Below are positions 1 to 8,230 of a stretch of 64,000 nt of DNA, in pieces. Each line of letters begins with the position of its first letter. Position 1 is the first letter of the stretch. Made by a program: the position numbers and the translations under genes. A model generated the notes under the pieces. It was not told where the DNA came from, ran no database searches, and saw only the letters and a list, made by a program, of their open reading frames with translations. The DNA is from an uncultured Prevotellaceae bacterium (GTDB lineage Bacteria; Bacteroidota; Bacteroidia; Bacteroidales; Bacteroidaceae), in assembly GCA_900316475.1 (NCBI GenBank), contig ONDA01000001.1:52208-116207 (forward strand), read 5' to 3'.

Positions 1-1
1 T

Positions 2-823
2 CTGGTGGTTGCCCTGCTCGCACTCTATTTTGGTGATGCGGGCCATCTCTCGGCCAAGCTGCGTACGGTTTTGCGCATCATCATGCTCGTGGCCTTGTTC
101 GTGTTGGTACTCACCAGTCAGCCCTATCTCTCGGCTGTCGCTATCTGTACGCTGATGATTGTCATCACGCCGCGCCCGCTGCCGCTCTTGTTCTATGCAC
201 TGGCCTGTGCCTATCTTTTCCCCTTTGGCAGCGATATCGGCATCCCCGGCATCTTCCACTGGTGTGGCGGCCTGCTCATCGTTCCTGCTGCCTATTGCTA
301 TAAGAAACTTACCAGCCAGTGGCAGCGTACCGTCACCGGTCTGCTGGGGCTTGCTGTCGCTCTGAATATGGTTTATAAGATGGGAGCTACTGCCTATGGC
401 GAGGATTATCCCCGTTCAGAGACTTTTACTCAGGCGTTGTCAGGCACGCTGAATACCATGACCGATGCCGACCGTGCCGTTCGCTATCGTAATGAGGTAG
501 CGCGTATTCGTCAGTATGCTGCCGGCAACAACCTGTTGCTTATAGCTAATCAGGCTTCAGAACTCTATTACGCTACAGGCCTGCTGCCCTTTACGGGCAA
601 TACCCAGATGGGAACCTATATGGGCGAAACCCTCGTCCAGCGTCTCGACAGCCAGCATGAGCACTACGGGCGCCTGCCGCTGATAGCGTTCATCAAGCGT
701 GGCCATGACACCGATGATATGGATGAGTTCCGTCAGACATTACACCCGTGGATGGTCAGGCAAGGTTACCATACTGTCTATGATGACGATGACATTGAAT
801 TGTTTGTAACTGAGAAACCTTGA
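2..823 (+). CDS. C-terminal part of a polytopic membrane protein, GtrC-like candidate
   Basis: The reading frame is open to the left edge, so the gene starts outside the window and only the last 273 or so codons are seen. The visible N-terminal half holds several hydrophobic segments with short loops. The last 130 residues are hydrophilic and would lie outside the membrane. This tail resembles the tail of the leftward gene at 8196-9995: both have a hydrophobic strand (LLLIANQASELYYATGLLPF here, LLVYDSSPLVYYLTDTRPF there) followed by a mixed alpha/beta stretch. That architecture is common in GT-C glycosyltransferases that use polyprenyl-phosphate sugars. Its position ahead of a dideoxysugar cluster and a gtrA/gtrB pair suggests a role in decorating a surface glycan. 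The catalytic N-terminal loops are missing, so the function is inferred. Confidence 0.6.
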   Translation: MVVALLALYFGDAGHLSAKLRTVLRIIMLVALFVLVLTSQPYLSAVAICTLMIVITPRPLPLLFYALACAYLFPFGSDIGIPGIFHWCGGLLIVPAAYCYKKLTSQWQRTVTGLLGLAVALNMVYKMGATAYGEDYPRSETFTQALSGTLNTMTDADRAVRYRNEVARIRQYAAGNNLLLIANQASELYYATGLLPFTGNTQMGTYMGETLVQRLDSQHEHYGRLPLIAFIKRGHDTDDMDEFRQTLHPWMVRQGYHTVYDDDDIELFVTEKP

Positions 824-857
824 AATACGTAAACAGAAAACAACAGAAAATAATACA

Positions 858-2192
858 ATGAGTAAGAAAGACGAACTTAAAAAACAGATACTGGAACTCA
901 CGCGCCAGTACTATCGTGAAGTACATGAGCCTAAACCGGCTTTCGTTCCTGGCGAGACGCGCGTCAACTACGGCGGTCGATACTTTGACGATGCCGAGAT
1001 GGTGAATCTCGTTGATGCTTCGCTCGACTTCTGGCTGACCGCCGGTCCCTGGGCGCATAAGTTTGAGACCCGTTTGGCTCAGTGGTTGGGCGTGAAGTAT
1101 TGTTCGCTTTGTAATTCTGGCTCGTCGGCAAATCTGCTGGCGCTTACCGCATTGACGGCTCCAGAGTTGGGCGAGCGCCAAATCCGTCGCGGTGATGAGG
1201 TCATCACGGTCGCTGCCGGTTTCCCTACAACCGTGGCTTGTATCGTACAATACGGTGCCGTGCCGGTATTCGTTGATATGGACATTGCTGAAGGGAATAT
1301 CGATACCACCCAGTTGGAAGCCGCCTTCTCCCCACGGACAAAGGCTGTTATGGTAGCCCATAGCTTGGGAAACCCCTTCAATTTGCAGGCCGTCGTTGAT
1401 TTCTGTCGCCAGCACAACCTGTGGCTTGTCGAGGACAACTGTGATGCCCTTGGTTCAGAGTATTTCATTGACGGTGAGTGGCGTAAGACGGGCACTATCG
1501 GTGACATCGGCACGTCGTCTTTCTATCCGCCACATCACATGACAATGGGCGAGGGTGGTGCCGTTTATACCAACAATGCCGAGCTGCATAAATATGTCAA
1601 CAGCTACCGCGACTGGGGACGCGACTGCTGGTGTGTGGGCGGTGTCGACAATACCTGCGGCTGTCGTTTCACCGGACAGTTCGGACAGTTGCCTGCCGGC
1701 TACGACCACAAGTATGTTTACAGCCATTTAGGCTACAACCTGAAAGCCACCGACATGCAGGCCGCCATCGGTTGTGCGCAGCTCGAGAAGCTCGACTTCA
1801 TCGTTCAGCGCCGCCGCGAGAATTTCGACATCATGTACTGCGGATTGCAGGATGCGAGGGGGTTGCTGCTGCCTGAACCTCAGAAAAACAGCCGTCCCAG
1901 CTGGTTTGGCTTCTTCATCACCGTGAAGGAGGATGCCGGTTACACCCGTAACGAACTGACGAGCTATCTTGAGGACCATAAGGTTCAAACGCGTAATCTC
2001 TTTGCTGGTAACCTGTTGCGTCATCCCGCCTTTGAGCAGTATCGCGAAGGTGTCGACTACCGCGTTATTGGCAAACTGCCGGTCACCGATCGCATCATGC
2101 GCGACTCCTTCTGGTTGGGTCTCTATCCCGGTATGACAGAGGAGCGCCTTCAGTATATGATACAAACTGTGAAAAACTTCACTAATAAGTAA
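858..2192 (+). CDS. rfbH: CDP-4-dehydro-6-deoxyglucose 3-dehydrase (E1), RfbH/DdhC
   Basis: This enzyme removes the C3 hydroxyl of CDP-4-keto-6-deoxyglucose, using pyridoxamine phosphate and a [2Fe-2S] cluster, on the way to 3,6-dideoxyhexoses. At 444 residues it has the usual family length (about 437). The aminotransferase fold is clear, and the Schiff-base lysine of ordinary aminotransferases is replaced by histidine in FYPPHHMTMGEGG (His226/His227), the hallmark of E1. Cysteines for the iron-sulfur cluster lie just after it in DCWCVGGVDNTCGCRF. The partner reductase E3 (RfbI/DdhD) is not in the window. The next gene, rfbF, starts 10 bp downstream, which implies co-transcription. The start codon is the first ATG of the frame, 34 bp after the preceding stop. 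Confidence 0.95.
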   Translation: MSKKDELKKQILELTRQYYREVHEPKPAFVPGETRVNYGGRYFDDAEMVNLVDASLDFWLTAGPWAHKFETRLAQWLGVKYCSLCNSGSSANLLALTALTAPELGERQIRRGDEVITVAAGFPTTVACIVQYGAVPVFVDMDIAEGNIDTTQLEAAFSPRTKAVMVAHSLGNPFNLQAVVDFCRQHNLWLVEDNCDALGSEYFIDGEWRKTGTIGDIGTSSFYPPHHMTMGEGGAVYTNNAELHKYVNSYRDWGRDCWCVGGVDNTCGCRFTGQFGQLPAGYDHKYVYSHLGYNLKATDMQAAIGCAQLEKLDFIVQRRRENFDIMYCGLQDARGLLLPEPQKNSRPSWFGFFITVKEDAGYTRNELTSYLEDHKVQTRNLFAGNLLRHPAFEQYREGVDYRVIGKLPVTDRIMRDSFWLGLYPGMTEERLQYMIQTVKNFTNK

Positions 2193-2202
2193 TAATCAGC
2201 CT

Positions 2203-3009
2203 ATGAAAGTAGTATTGTTAGCCGGTGGCTTCGGCACCCGCATCAGCGAGGAGTCGATGTTCAAGCCAAAGCCGATGATTGAGATCGGCGGTATGCCCAT
2301 CCTTTGGCACATCATGAAAGAATATTCCTATTATGGCCATAACGAGTTTATCATTTGTGCGGGCTACCGTCAGGAGTATATCAAGGAGTGGTTTGCCAAT
2401 TATTTCCTGCACAACTCTGACGTCAGTTTTGACTTCCGTGGCGGGGAAAACGAGATGACAGTCCATGAGAGCCACCTCGAACCTTGGAAGGTCACGATTG
2501 TCGACACAGGCTACAACACACTGACAGGCGGACGCATCAAGCGCGTTCAGAAATATGTTGGTGACGAACCGTTCTTCATGACCTATGGCGACGGTGTCTG
2601 CGATGTCAATATCAACACCCTGCTCGATTTCCATCGTCAGGAAGGGAAACTGGCCACGCTGACAGCTGTCATCCAGGCGCAGGAGAAGGGTGTGCTCGAC
2701 ATTGACGAGGCAAACTCCGTGCGCTCCTTCCGTGAGAAGCGTGCCTCCGACGGGCAGGCAATCAATGCCGGCTACATGGTGCTGCAGCCTGAGGTTTTCA
2801 ACTATATTGAAGGCGACAATACCGTCTTTGAGAAGGGACCGCTGATGAAGCTTGCCAAGGAAGGTCAGCTGAAGTCTTATGTCCATCACGGCTTCTGGCA
2901 GTGTATGGATAATGTCCGCGAACGCGACTTCCTTGAAAACCTTCTGCGTACGGGCAAGGCCCCCTGGAAGAAGTGGGAACGTATCGTGCCTCGTCAGCGC
3001 TGTCGCTAA
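2203..3009 (+). CDS. rfbF: Glucose-1-phosphate cytidylyltransferase
   Basis: The protein makes CDP-glucose from CTP and glucose 1-phosphate, the first step of CDP-dideoxysugar synthesis. The N-terminus has the nucleotidyltransferase signature LAGGFGTR at residues 6-13, followed by the conserved KPKPMIEIGG. The metal-binding stretch YGDGVCDVN and the sugar-binding INAGYMVL are also present. At 268 residues it is about ten longer than typical RfbF. It lies between rfbH and rfbG, so the gene order H-F-G differs from the usual enteric order F-G-H. The coding region is followed by a 64 bp gap with its own promoter for rfbG. Confidence 0.95.
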   Translation: MKVVLLAGGFGTRISEESMFKPKPMIEIGGMPILWHIMKEYSYYGHNEFIICAGYRQEYIKEWFANYFLHNSDVSFDFRGGENEMTVHESHLEPWKVTIVDTGYNTLTGGRIKRVQKYVGDEPFFMTYGDGVCDVNINTLLDFHRQEGKLATLTAVIQAQEKGVLDIDEANSVRSFREKRASDGQAINAGYMVLQPEVFNYIEGDNTVFEKGPLMKLAKEGQLKSYVHHGFWQCMDNVRERDFLENLLRTGKAPWKKWERIVPRQRCR

Positions 3010-3023
3010 AATCTGCTAAATAA

Positions 3024-3055
3024 TTTGGTCATGTCGTAGGAATTGTTTATTTTTG
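3024..3055 (+). promoter_or_regulatory. Internal Bacteroidetes promoter ahead of rfbG
   Basis: TTTG at 3024-3027 and TATTTTTG at 3048-3055 are separated by 20 bp, matching the Bacteroidetes -33/-7 consensus exactly. The -7 box ends 18 bp before the rfbG start codon. It would allow rfbG and the genes after it to be expressed independently of rfbH and rfbF. Confidence 0.75.
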
Positions 3056-3073
3056 CAGAATAAATAATTCCTT

Positions 3074-4159
3074 ATGACGAAATTGAGTAAGTTTTTATCG
3101 GAAGCTTTCCGTGGGCGTCGCGTGTTGGTAACAGGCCATACGGGCTTCAAAGGCTCATGGCTGTGTATCTGGCTGAACGAACTGGGAGCCGAGGTGACAG
3201 GGGTTGGTCTGGATCCGTATTCCGAGCGCGACAACTTCGTACTCTCAGGCGTAGGCCAGCGTCTGAAGGCCGATATTCGTGCTGACATCCGCGACGGTCG
3301 CCGCATGGCTGAGATTATGGCCGCCTGTCAGCCTGAGGTGGTATTCCACCTTGCCGCACAGCCCTTGGTCCGTCTCAGTTATGAGCTGCCGGTAGAAACC
3401 TATGAGACTAATGTCATGGGCACCATCCATGTGATGGAGGCCATGCGTCGTACTGACAGTGTTCGCGTAGGCGTGATGATTACCACCGATAAGTGCTACG
3501 AGAACCGTGAGCAGATATGGGGCTACCGCGAGAACGAGCCCATGGGCGGCTATGATCCGTACTCTTCGTCGAAAGGCTGCGCCGAACTGGCTATCAGTTC
3601 GTGGAGGCGCTCTTTCTTCAATCCCTTAGACTATGGCACGAAGCACCATGTCTCGTTGGCCAGTGTGCGTGCTGGCAATGTCGTTGGCGGCGGTGATTGG
3701 GCCAAGGATCGTATTGTGCCCGACTGCATCCGTGCCTTAGAGGCAGGAAAGCCTATTGACATACGCAACCCGAAGGCCATCCGGCCATGGCAGCACGTCC
3801 TCGAACCGCTGAGTGGCTATATGTTGCTGGCAGCGAAGATGCTGCAAGAGCCGACGGCCTATTGCGAGGGCTGGAACTTCGGTCCGCGAGCCGAGAGTAT
3901 TACCCCCGTCTGGGAGGTGGCCGAACGTATCGTGAAGTACTACGGCCGTGGCGAACTGCGTGACGTCAGTGATTCCAATGCCCTTCACGAGGCCAGTCTG
4001 CTGATGCTCGACATCAGCAAGGCCCGTGTTCGTCTGGGCTGGGAACCCCGTACCGACATCGAGCGCTGTTGTCAGATGACAGCCGACTGGTACCGGCGTT
4101 ACACGAGCGAGAACGTCTACGACTTATGCGTTGAACAGATAAACGACTTTGCCGGATGA
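3074..4159 (+). CDS. rfbG: CDP-glucose 4,6-dehydratase
   Basis: This short-chain dehydrogenase converts CDP-glucose to CDP-4-keto-6-deoxyglucose, the substrate of RfbH. The NAD-binding Rossmann motif is GHTGFKG near residue 21. The catalytic threonine is in MITTDKCYEN and the Tyr-Lys pair in YDPYSSSKG. The length, 361 residues, is standard for RfbG. The 3' end overlaps the next gene by 4 bp (ATGA), which points to translational coupling. The start at 3074 follows a well-formed promoter. Confidence 0.95.
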   Translation: MTKLSKFLSEAFRGRRVLVTGHTGFKGSWLCIWLNELGAEVTGVGLDPYSERDNFVLSGVGQRLKADIRADIRDGRRMAEIMAACQPEVVFHLAAQPLVRLSYELPVETYETNVMGTIHVMEAMRRTDSVRVGVMITTDKCYENREQIWGYRENEPMGGYDPYSSSKGCAELAISSWRRSFFNPLDYGTKHHVSLASVRAGNVVGGGDWAKDRIVPDCIRALEAGKPIDIRNPKAIRPWQHVLEPLSGYMLLAAKMLQEPTAYCEGWNFGPRAESITPVWEVAERIVKYYGRGELRDVSDSNALHEASLLMLDISKARVRLGWEPRTDIERCCQMTADWYRRYTSENVYDLCVEQINDFAG

Positions 4160-5073
4160 AATATGTTGTTACGGGAGCCACCAGTTTCTTAGGCCGTGCA
4201 TTGACTGAGCGCCTGTTGCGGGCCGGCCATTCTGTCGTGGCAGTGTGCCGTCAGGGTTCACCGGCGATAGCGTCGCTGCCTGCAGGCGCCGAGGTGGTGC
4301 TGGCCGACATGAGTGACTATGGCAAGTTGTATCAGGACATAGCCGAGGCTGACGTGTGGCTGAATCTGGCATGGGAAGGCACGGGACACGATGGAAGGGA
4401 TATGGCCGATGTACAGCATGCTAATGTCATCAACACGATAGCAGCCATGTTCTGTGCCGACAAGATGGGCTGCCGTCTGTTCGTCGAGTCTGGTTCACAA
4501 GCGGAGTATGGCACGGTGTTGTCGACTATCAGCGAGACTACGCCCTGTCATCCTTTTTCAGAGTATGGTAAGGCCAAGTCAGAGGTGTGTCGACAGTTGA
4601 CCGAACTCTCTGCTCAGTTGGGCGTCAGTTATCTTCACCTGCGGATTTTCAGCCTTTTCGGCGAGGGCGACCATCCGTGGACACTGATTATGAGCAGTCT
4701 CGGTAAGATGCTGCGCGATGAGCCGATAGCGTTGTCTGCCTGCACGCAGCAGTGGAACTTCCTTTATGTCGCCGATGCGGCAGAACAGATTTCGCGGCTC
4801 TGTGACTATGCTCTGACCCATGACGGTTTTACACAGGATACCTTCAATATCGCGTCCGACGATACAAGGCCGCTCCGGTCATTCATCGACGAGATGTACC
4901 GTCTGACAAAGTCGCACAGTGAACTGCAATTTGGCGCTTTGCCACAGCAGCACACCGTGTCGCTCCAACCGGATATGAAAAAACTGCGGCAGACCATTGG
5001 CTACGTCTCGACGACACCGTTTGCCGACGCCATTCAACGAATCATATATACATTGCAACATGATAAAAGTTAG
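4156..5073 (+). CDS. NAD-dependent epimerase/dehydratase family reductase for a CDP-dideoxysugar (YerF-like candidate)
   Basis: A 305-residue short-chain dehydrogenase/reductase of the extended type. Residues 1-13 form the dinucleotide-binding strand and GATSFLG loop. The active site is given by ESGSQAEYG and the Tyr-Gly-Lys-Ala-Lys stretch in SEYGKAKSE. Family members of this size in CDP-sugar loci reduce the C4 keto group (abequose and paratose synthases) or the side-chain ketone of branched sugars (YerF). It overlaps rfbG by 4 bp and the thiamine-diphosphate enzyme by 14 bp, so the three are almost certainly co-translated. The adjacent thiamine-diphosphate enzyme favours the branched-sugar reading. 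Substrate specificity cannot be read from the sequence. Confidence 0.75.
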   Translation: MKYVVTGATSFLGRALTERLLRAGHSVVAVCRQGSPAIASLPAGAEVVLADMSDYGKLYQDIAEADVWLNLAWEGTGHDGRDMADVQHANVINTIAAMFCADKMGCRLFVESGSQAEYGTVLSTISETTPCHPFSEYGKAKSEVCRQLTELSAQLGVSYLHLRIFSLFGEGDHPWTLIMSSLGKMLRDEPIALSACTQQWNFLYVADAAEQISRLCDYALTHDGFTQDTFNIASDDTRPLRSFIDEMYRLTKSHSELQFGALPQQHTVSLQPDMKKLRQTIGYVSTTPFADAIQRIIYTLQHDKS

Positions 5074-6889
5074 TGACTTCATATTTCAGCATCTGGTAGA
5101 GCGCTACCACGTCCGCCACTGTTTCTTGGTGACGGGTGGCGGAGCCATGCACCTGAACGATTCTATCGGCCACACGCCAGGGCTCAGCTACGTATGTAAC
5201 CACCATGAGCAGGCCTCGGCCATCTGTGGTGAGGGCTACTATCGTGCGAGCGGGCAGCTGGCTGTTACTTGTGTCACAACAGGTCCCGGTGGCACCAACG
5301 CCATTACCGGTGTTCTGGGACAATGGCTCGACTCTATCCCCGGCCTGTATATCTCTGGACAGGTGAAGCAGTCGACGACCATTGCTGCCTGCCCCCAACT
5401 GCCTCTGCGCCAGCTGGGCGACCAGGAGGCTGACATCAAGAGTATGGTGCAGTCAATCACAAAATACTGCGTCACCATTACTGATGTGCATGATGTCAAG
5501 TACGAGCTCGACAAGGCTATTGCTATCGCCCTGAACGGTAGGCCAGGTCCTGTATGGGTAGACGTTCCTCTCGATATCCAGGGCGCCTATGTTGAGGAGT
5601 CAGAGATGCGTGAGTTCGACCCTGCCGAGCTGACCGATCCTGTTGATCACGCCCTGGTCGACCGCCAGCTTCAACAACTCGTTGAGCGTCTTCAGCACGC
5701 CAAGTCGCCGGTAGTATATGTAGGCAACGGCGTCAGACTGGCAGGGCGTGCGGAGCAGTTTGTAAGGCTGGCCGAACAATGGGGCGTCCCTGTCGTGACG
5801 GCTATCAGCGGCAGCGACCTGCTATGGTACGACCATCCGCTGTATTTCGGTAAGCCTGGCATCTGCGGTGACCGCATCGGTAATATCATGGTGCAGAATA
5901 GCGACTTACTCATCATCATGGGTACCCGACTGAGCATCCGCCAGGTGAGCTATGCCTACGACTTGCTGGCACCGAGGGCCTACAAGGTGATGATTGACGC
6001 CGATGCCGCCGAGATGGAGAAACCGACGCTCAGCATAGACCTGAAAATACATGTTACGCTTGATGAGGCTATCGACAAGTTGCTGGCATTAAAAGCCGCG
6101 GTAGCTGACTTCGGCCGCTGGCGGGAGTGGGGCCGCGATATTGAAAAGCAGCTGCCAACGCTCTTCGACGACAATCCCGACTGCGAGGGCTATACCAATA
6201 GCTACCGCTTCGCCGACGAACTGTTCCGCCAGCTTCAGGGCGGCGACGTCGTCGTCACGGGAAACGGCACGGCCTACACCTGTACTTATCAGGCTATGAA
6301 GGTGAAGCAAGGCGTGCGCGTCTTTGCCAATCAGGGCTGTGCTGCTATGGGCTACGGCCTGCCTGCCGCTATCGGTGCCTGTGTGGCAAATCTCTCACTT
6401 CCCACCTCTCATCTCTCACCTCGTACCATCTGTGTCACGGGCGACGGCTCTATCCAGATGAATATCCAGGAGTTGCAGACGCTGGTCACCTATCATTTGC
6501 CACTGAAGCTCTTTGTCATCGAGAACGAGAGCTATCTGGCCATCAAGACCACCCAGAAGTCATTCTTCAAGGGACGTTTCACTGGTAGCAATCCTGCCAG
6601 TGGCGTGGTCTGTCCCGATTTGTCGAAGTTGGCAGCAGCCTACGGCATCCCCTATGTCAGCATCAGCGAGAACGGGCCTGCGCTGACGGAAACCATCAGC
6701 CGCACGCTGACCACCGAGGGGCCTGTCATCTGCGAGGTACACATGCACCCTGAGCAGACGCTCTTCCCGAAGTCGGCCTCGTTTATGGACAAGGAAACGG
6801 GACGTATGTCGTCAGCGCCGTTAGAGAAGATGGCACCCTTTATGCCCGATGAACTGCAACAAAAGTGCATCTATCAACTTGACGATTAA
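5060..6889 (+). CDS. Thiamine-diphosphate-dependent enzyme of the acetolactate synthase superfamily (YerE-like candidate)
   Basis: A 609-residue protein with the three-domain plan of acetohydroxyacid synthases. The catalytic glutamate is Glu50 (NHHEQAS). The central domain contains YVGNGVRLAG. The diphosphate/Mg motif starts at VTGDGS (Asp462). In a CDP-dideoxysugar cluster the known analogue is YerE of Yersinia, which transfers a two-carbon unit from pyruvate to the C4 ketone. ATG 5060 is chosen over the upstream in-frame start at 4997 because it begins the conserved N-terminus and leaves only a 14 bp overlap with the reductase. A CT-rich stretch at about 6391-6425, coding LSLPTSHLSPRT just before the GDG strand, looks like a small insertion. 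An ordinary acetolactate synthase or another carboligase remains possible. Confidence 0.75.
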   Translation: MIKVSDFIFQHLVERYHVRHCFLVTGGGAMHLNDSIGHTPGLSYVCNHHEQASAICGEGYYRASGQLAVTCVTTGPGGTNAITGVLGQWLDSIPGLYISGQVKQSTTIAACPQLPLRQLGDQEADIKSMVQSITKYCVTITDVHDVKYELDKAIAIALNGRPGPVWVDVPLDIQGAYVEESEMREFDPAELTDPVDHALVDRQLQQLVERLQHAKSPVVYVGNGVRLAGRAEQFVRLAEQWGVPVVTAISGSDLLWYDHPLYFGKPGICGDRIGNIMVQNSDLLIIMGTRLSIRQVSYAYDLLAPRAYKVMIDADAAEMEKPTLSIDLKIHVTLDEAIDKLLALKAAVADFGRWREWGRDIEKQLPTLFDDNPDCEGYTNSYRFADELFRQLQGGDVVVTGNGTAYTCTYQAMKVKQGVRVFANQGCAAMGYGLPAAIGACVANLSLPTSHLSPRTICVTGDGSIQMNIQELQTLVTYHLPLKLFVIENESYLAIKTTQKSFFKGRFTGSNPASGVVCPDLSKLAAAYGIPYVSISENGPALTETISRTLTTEGPVICEVHMHPEQTLFPKSASFMDKETGRMSSAPLEKMAPFMPDELQQKCIYQLDD

Positions 6890-7277
6890 AGACATCATAC
6901 AGAAGTACTACGACGTAGTCGACAGTCAGTTCCTGCGTTTCGTGTTAGTCGGTGGTCTGAACACTGCCTTCGGCGTGGGTGTCTACTGTCTCGCCATCTT
7001 CGTGGGTCTTCCCTATTTCGTGGCGACGCTGATAAGTAATGTGCTGGGTGTCCTTTTTAATTTCTTCACGACGGGCAATCTTGTGTTTCGCAACGGCAAT
7101 CCGCGTCTTATCGTCCGTTTCGTGGCCTGCTATGTGGTCATCTATTTTATCAATACGGCCGTCGTGAAACTCTTTCTGATGAGTGGGCTCAACAGCTATT
7201 GGGCAGGCATTGCGGCCACGCCTGTTGTTGCTCTCTGTTCTTATTTCTTACTGAAACGATTCGTCTATAAAGCATGA
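6849..7277 (+). CDS. gtrA: GtrA-family membrane protein (polyprenyl-phosphate sugar flippase)
   Basis: A 142-residue protein with four predicted membrane segments, starting with FLRFVLVGGLNTAFGVGVY, the conserved first helix of the GtrA family. GtrA proteins are thought to flip lipid-linked sugars across the inner membrane. The ATG at 6849 lies inside the previous gene (41 bp overlap). A TTG at 6879 would give a shorter product and a smaller overlap. It is coupled by ATGA overlap to the GtrB-like gene downstream, the usual partner. Confidence 0.85.
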   Translation: MNCNKSASINLTIKDIIQKYYDVVDSQFLRFVLVGGLNTAFGVGVYCLAIFVGLPYFVATLISNVLGVLFNFFTTGNLVFRNGNPRLIVRFVACYVVIYFINTAVVKLFLMSGLNSYWAGIAATPVVALCSYFLLKRFVYKA

Positions 7278-8230
7278 AAAAAATAAGTATAGTGACCCCG
7301 TGCTATAACGAGGAACCAAACGTCGAGGAACTGTATCGGCAGGTAAAGGCACAGTTTGAGCGCCTGAGCGGTCGCTACGACTACGAACATATCTTCATCG
7401 ACAACGCATCGACGGACGGCACCGTCAGGGTGCTGAAAGAGTTGGCGTCCAAGGACCATCGTGTGAAGATTATCATGAACGCCATGAACTTCGGTCATAT
7501 TCGCTCGCCTTTTTATGGGCTGTGTCAAGCCACTGGCGACGCTGCCATGCTTGTCGTGGCCGATCTGCAAGACCCGCCAGAACTCATCCCGCAGTTCCTG
7601 GAGCAGTGGGAAGCTGGCCATCGCGTGGTTATCGGCGTGAAGAACAAGAGCAAGGAGAATCCCCTAATGTACGGTCTGCGCACGGCCTTTTATAAGATTA
7701 TCAAGGCCATCAGTGAGACCCGTCAGGTGGAGAACTTCACCGGCTTCGGCCTCTATGACCAGTCGTTCATCAAGTTGCTTCGGCAGATTGACGACCCCTA
7801 TCCCTATATGCGCGGCCTGGTGGCAGAGTATGGTGGCGACTTAGGTGAGGTGTTCTTCACGCAGCCGAAGCGTCTGCATGGTAAGACGAAGAACAATTTC
7901 TATACGCTTTACGATATGGCCATGCTGGGCTTTGTCAACCATTCCAAGGTGCCCCTCCGTATGGCAAGCTTCCTGGGCTTCATCTGTAGTGGCATCAGTC
8001 TGTTGGTGGCTCTGGCCTATCTCGTGATGAAACTCTGCTTCTGGGATTCTTTCCAGTTGGGAATGGCTCCGCTCATCATCGGTCTCTTCCTCTTTGCCAG
8101 CGTTCAGCTGTTTTTCCTTGGTGTCGTCGGCGAGTATGTTGGCAGCATACTGACGCAGGTGCGTCGCCGGCCGTTGGTCATCGAGAAAGGGCGCGTCAAT
8201 TTTGATCAAGACGTTCCTTCGGAATCATAA
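7274..8230 (+). CDS. Family 2 glycosyltransferase, GtrB/DPM1-like (polyprenyl-phosphate sugar synthase)
   Basis: The 318-residue protein has an N-terminal GT2 domain: SIVTPCYNEEPNVEELY at the start, the DNASTDGT nucleotide-binding loop and the metal motif ADLQDPPELIP. Two membrane helices lie at about residues 230-295. This is the plan of GtrB and dolichyl-phosphate mannose synthases, which move a sugar from a nucleotide donor to undecaprenyl phosphate. It overlaps gtrA by 4 bp. Its last 35 bp overlap the convergent gene at 8196-9995. The natural donor in this cluster would be the CDP-sugar built upstream, but this is inference from context. Confidence 0.9.
   Translation: MKKISIVTPCYNEEPNVEELYRQVKAQFERLSGRYDYEHIFIDNASTDGTVRVLKELASKDHRVKIIMNAMNFGHIRSPFYGLCQATGDAAMLVVADLQDPPELIPQFLEQWEAGHRVVIGVKNKSKENPLMYGLRTAFYKIIKAISETRQVENFTGFGLYDQSFIKLLRQIDDPYPYMRGLVAEYGGDLGEVFFTQPKRLHGKTKNNFYTLYDMAMLGFVNHSKVPLRMASFLGFICSGISLLVALAYLVMKLCFWDSFQLGMAPLIIGLFLFASVQLFFLGVVGEYVGSILTQVRRRPLVIEKGRVNFDQDVPSES

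Noticed and set aside
4997-5059. Upstream start of the thiamine-diphosphate enzyme at 4997
   Set aside because: The extra 21 residues lie within the reductase gene and are not like the family N-terminus. ATG 5060 begins the conserved part.
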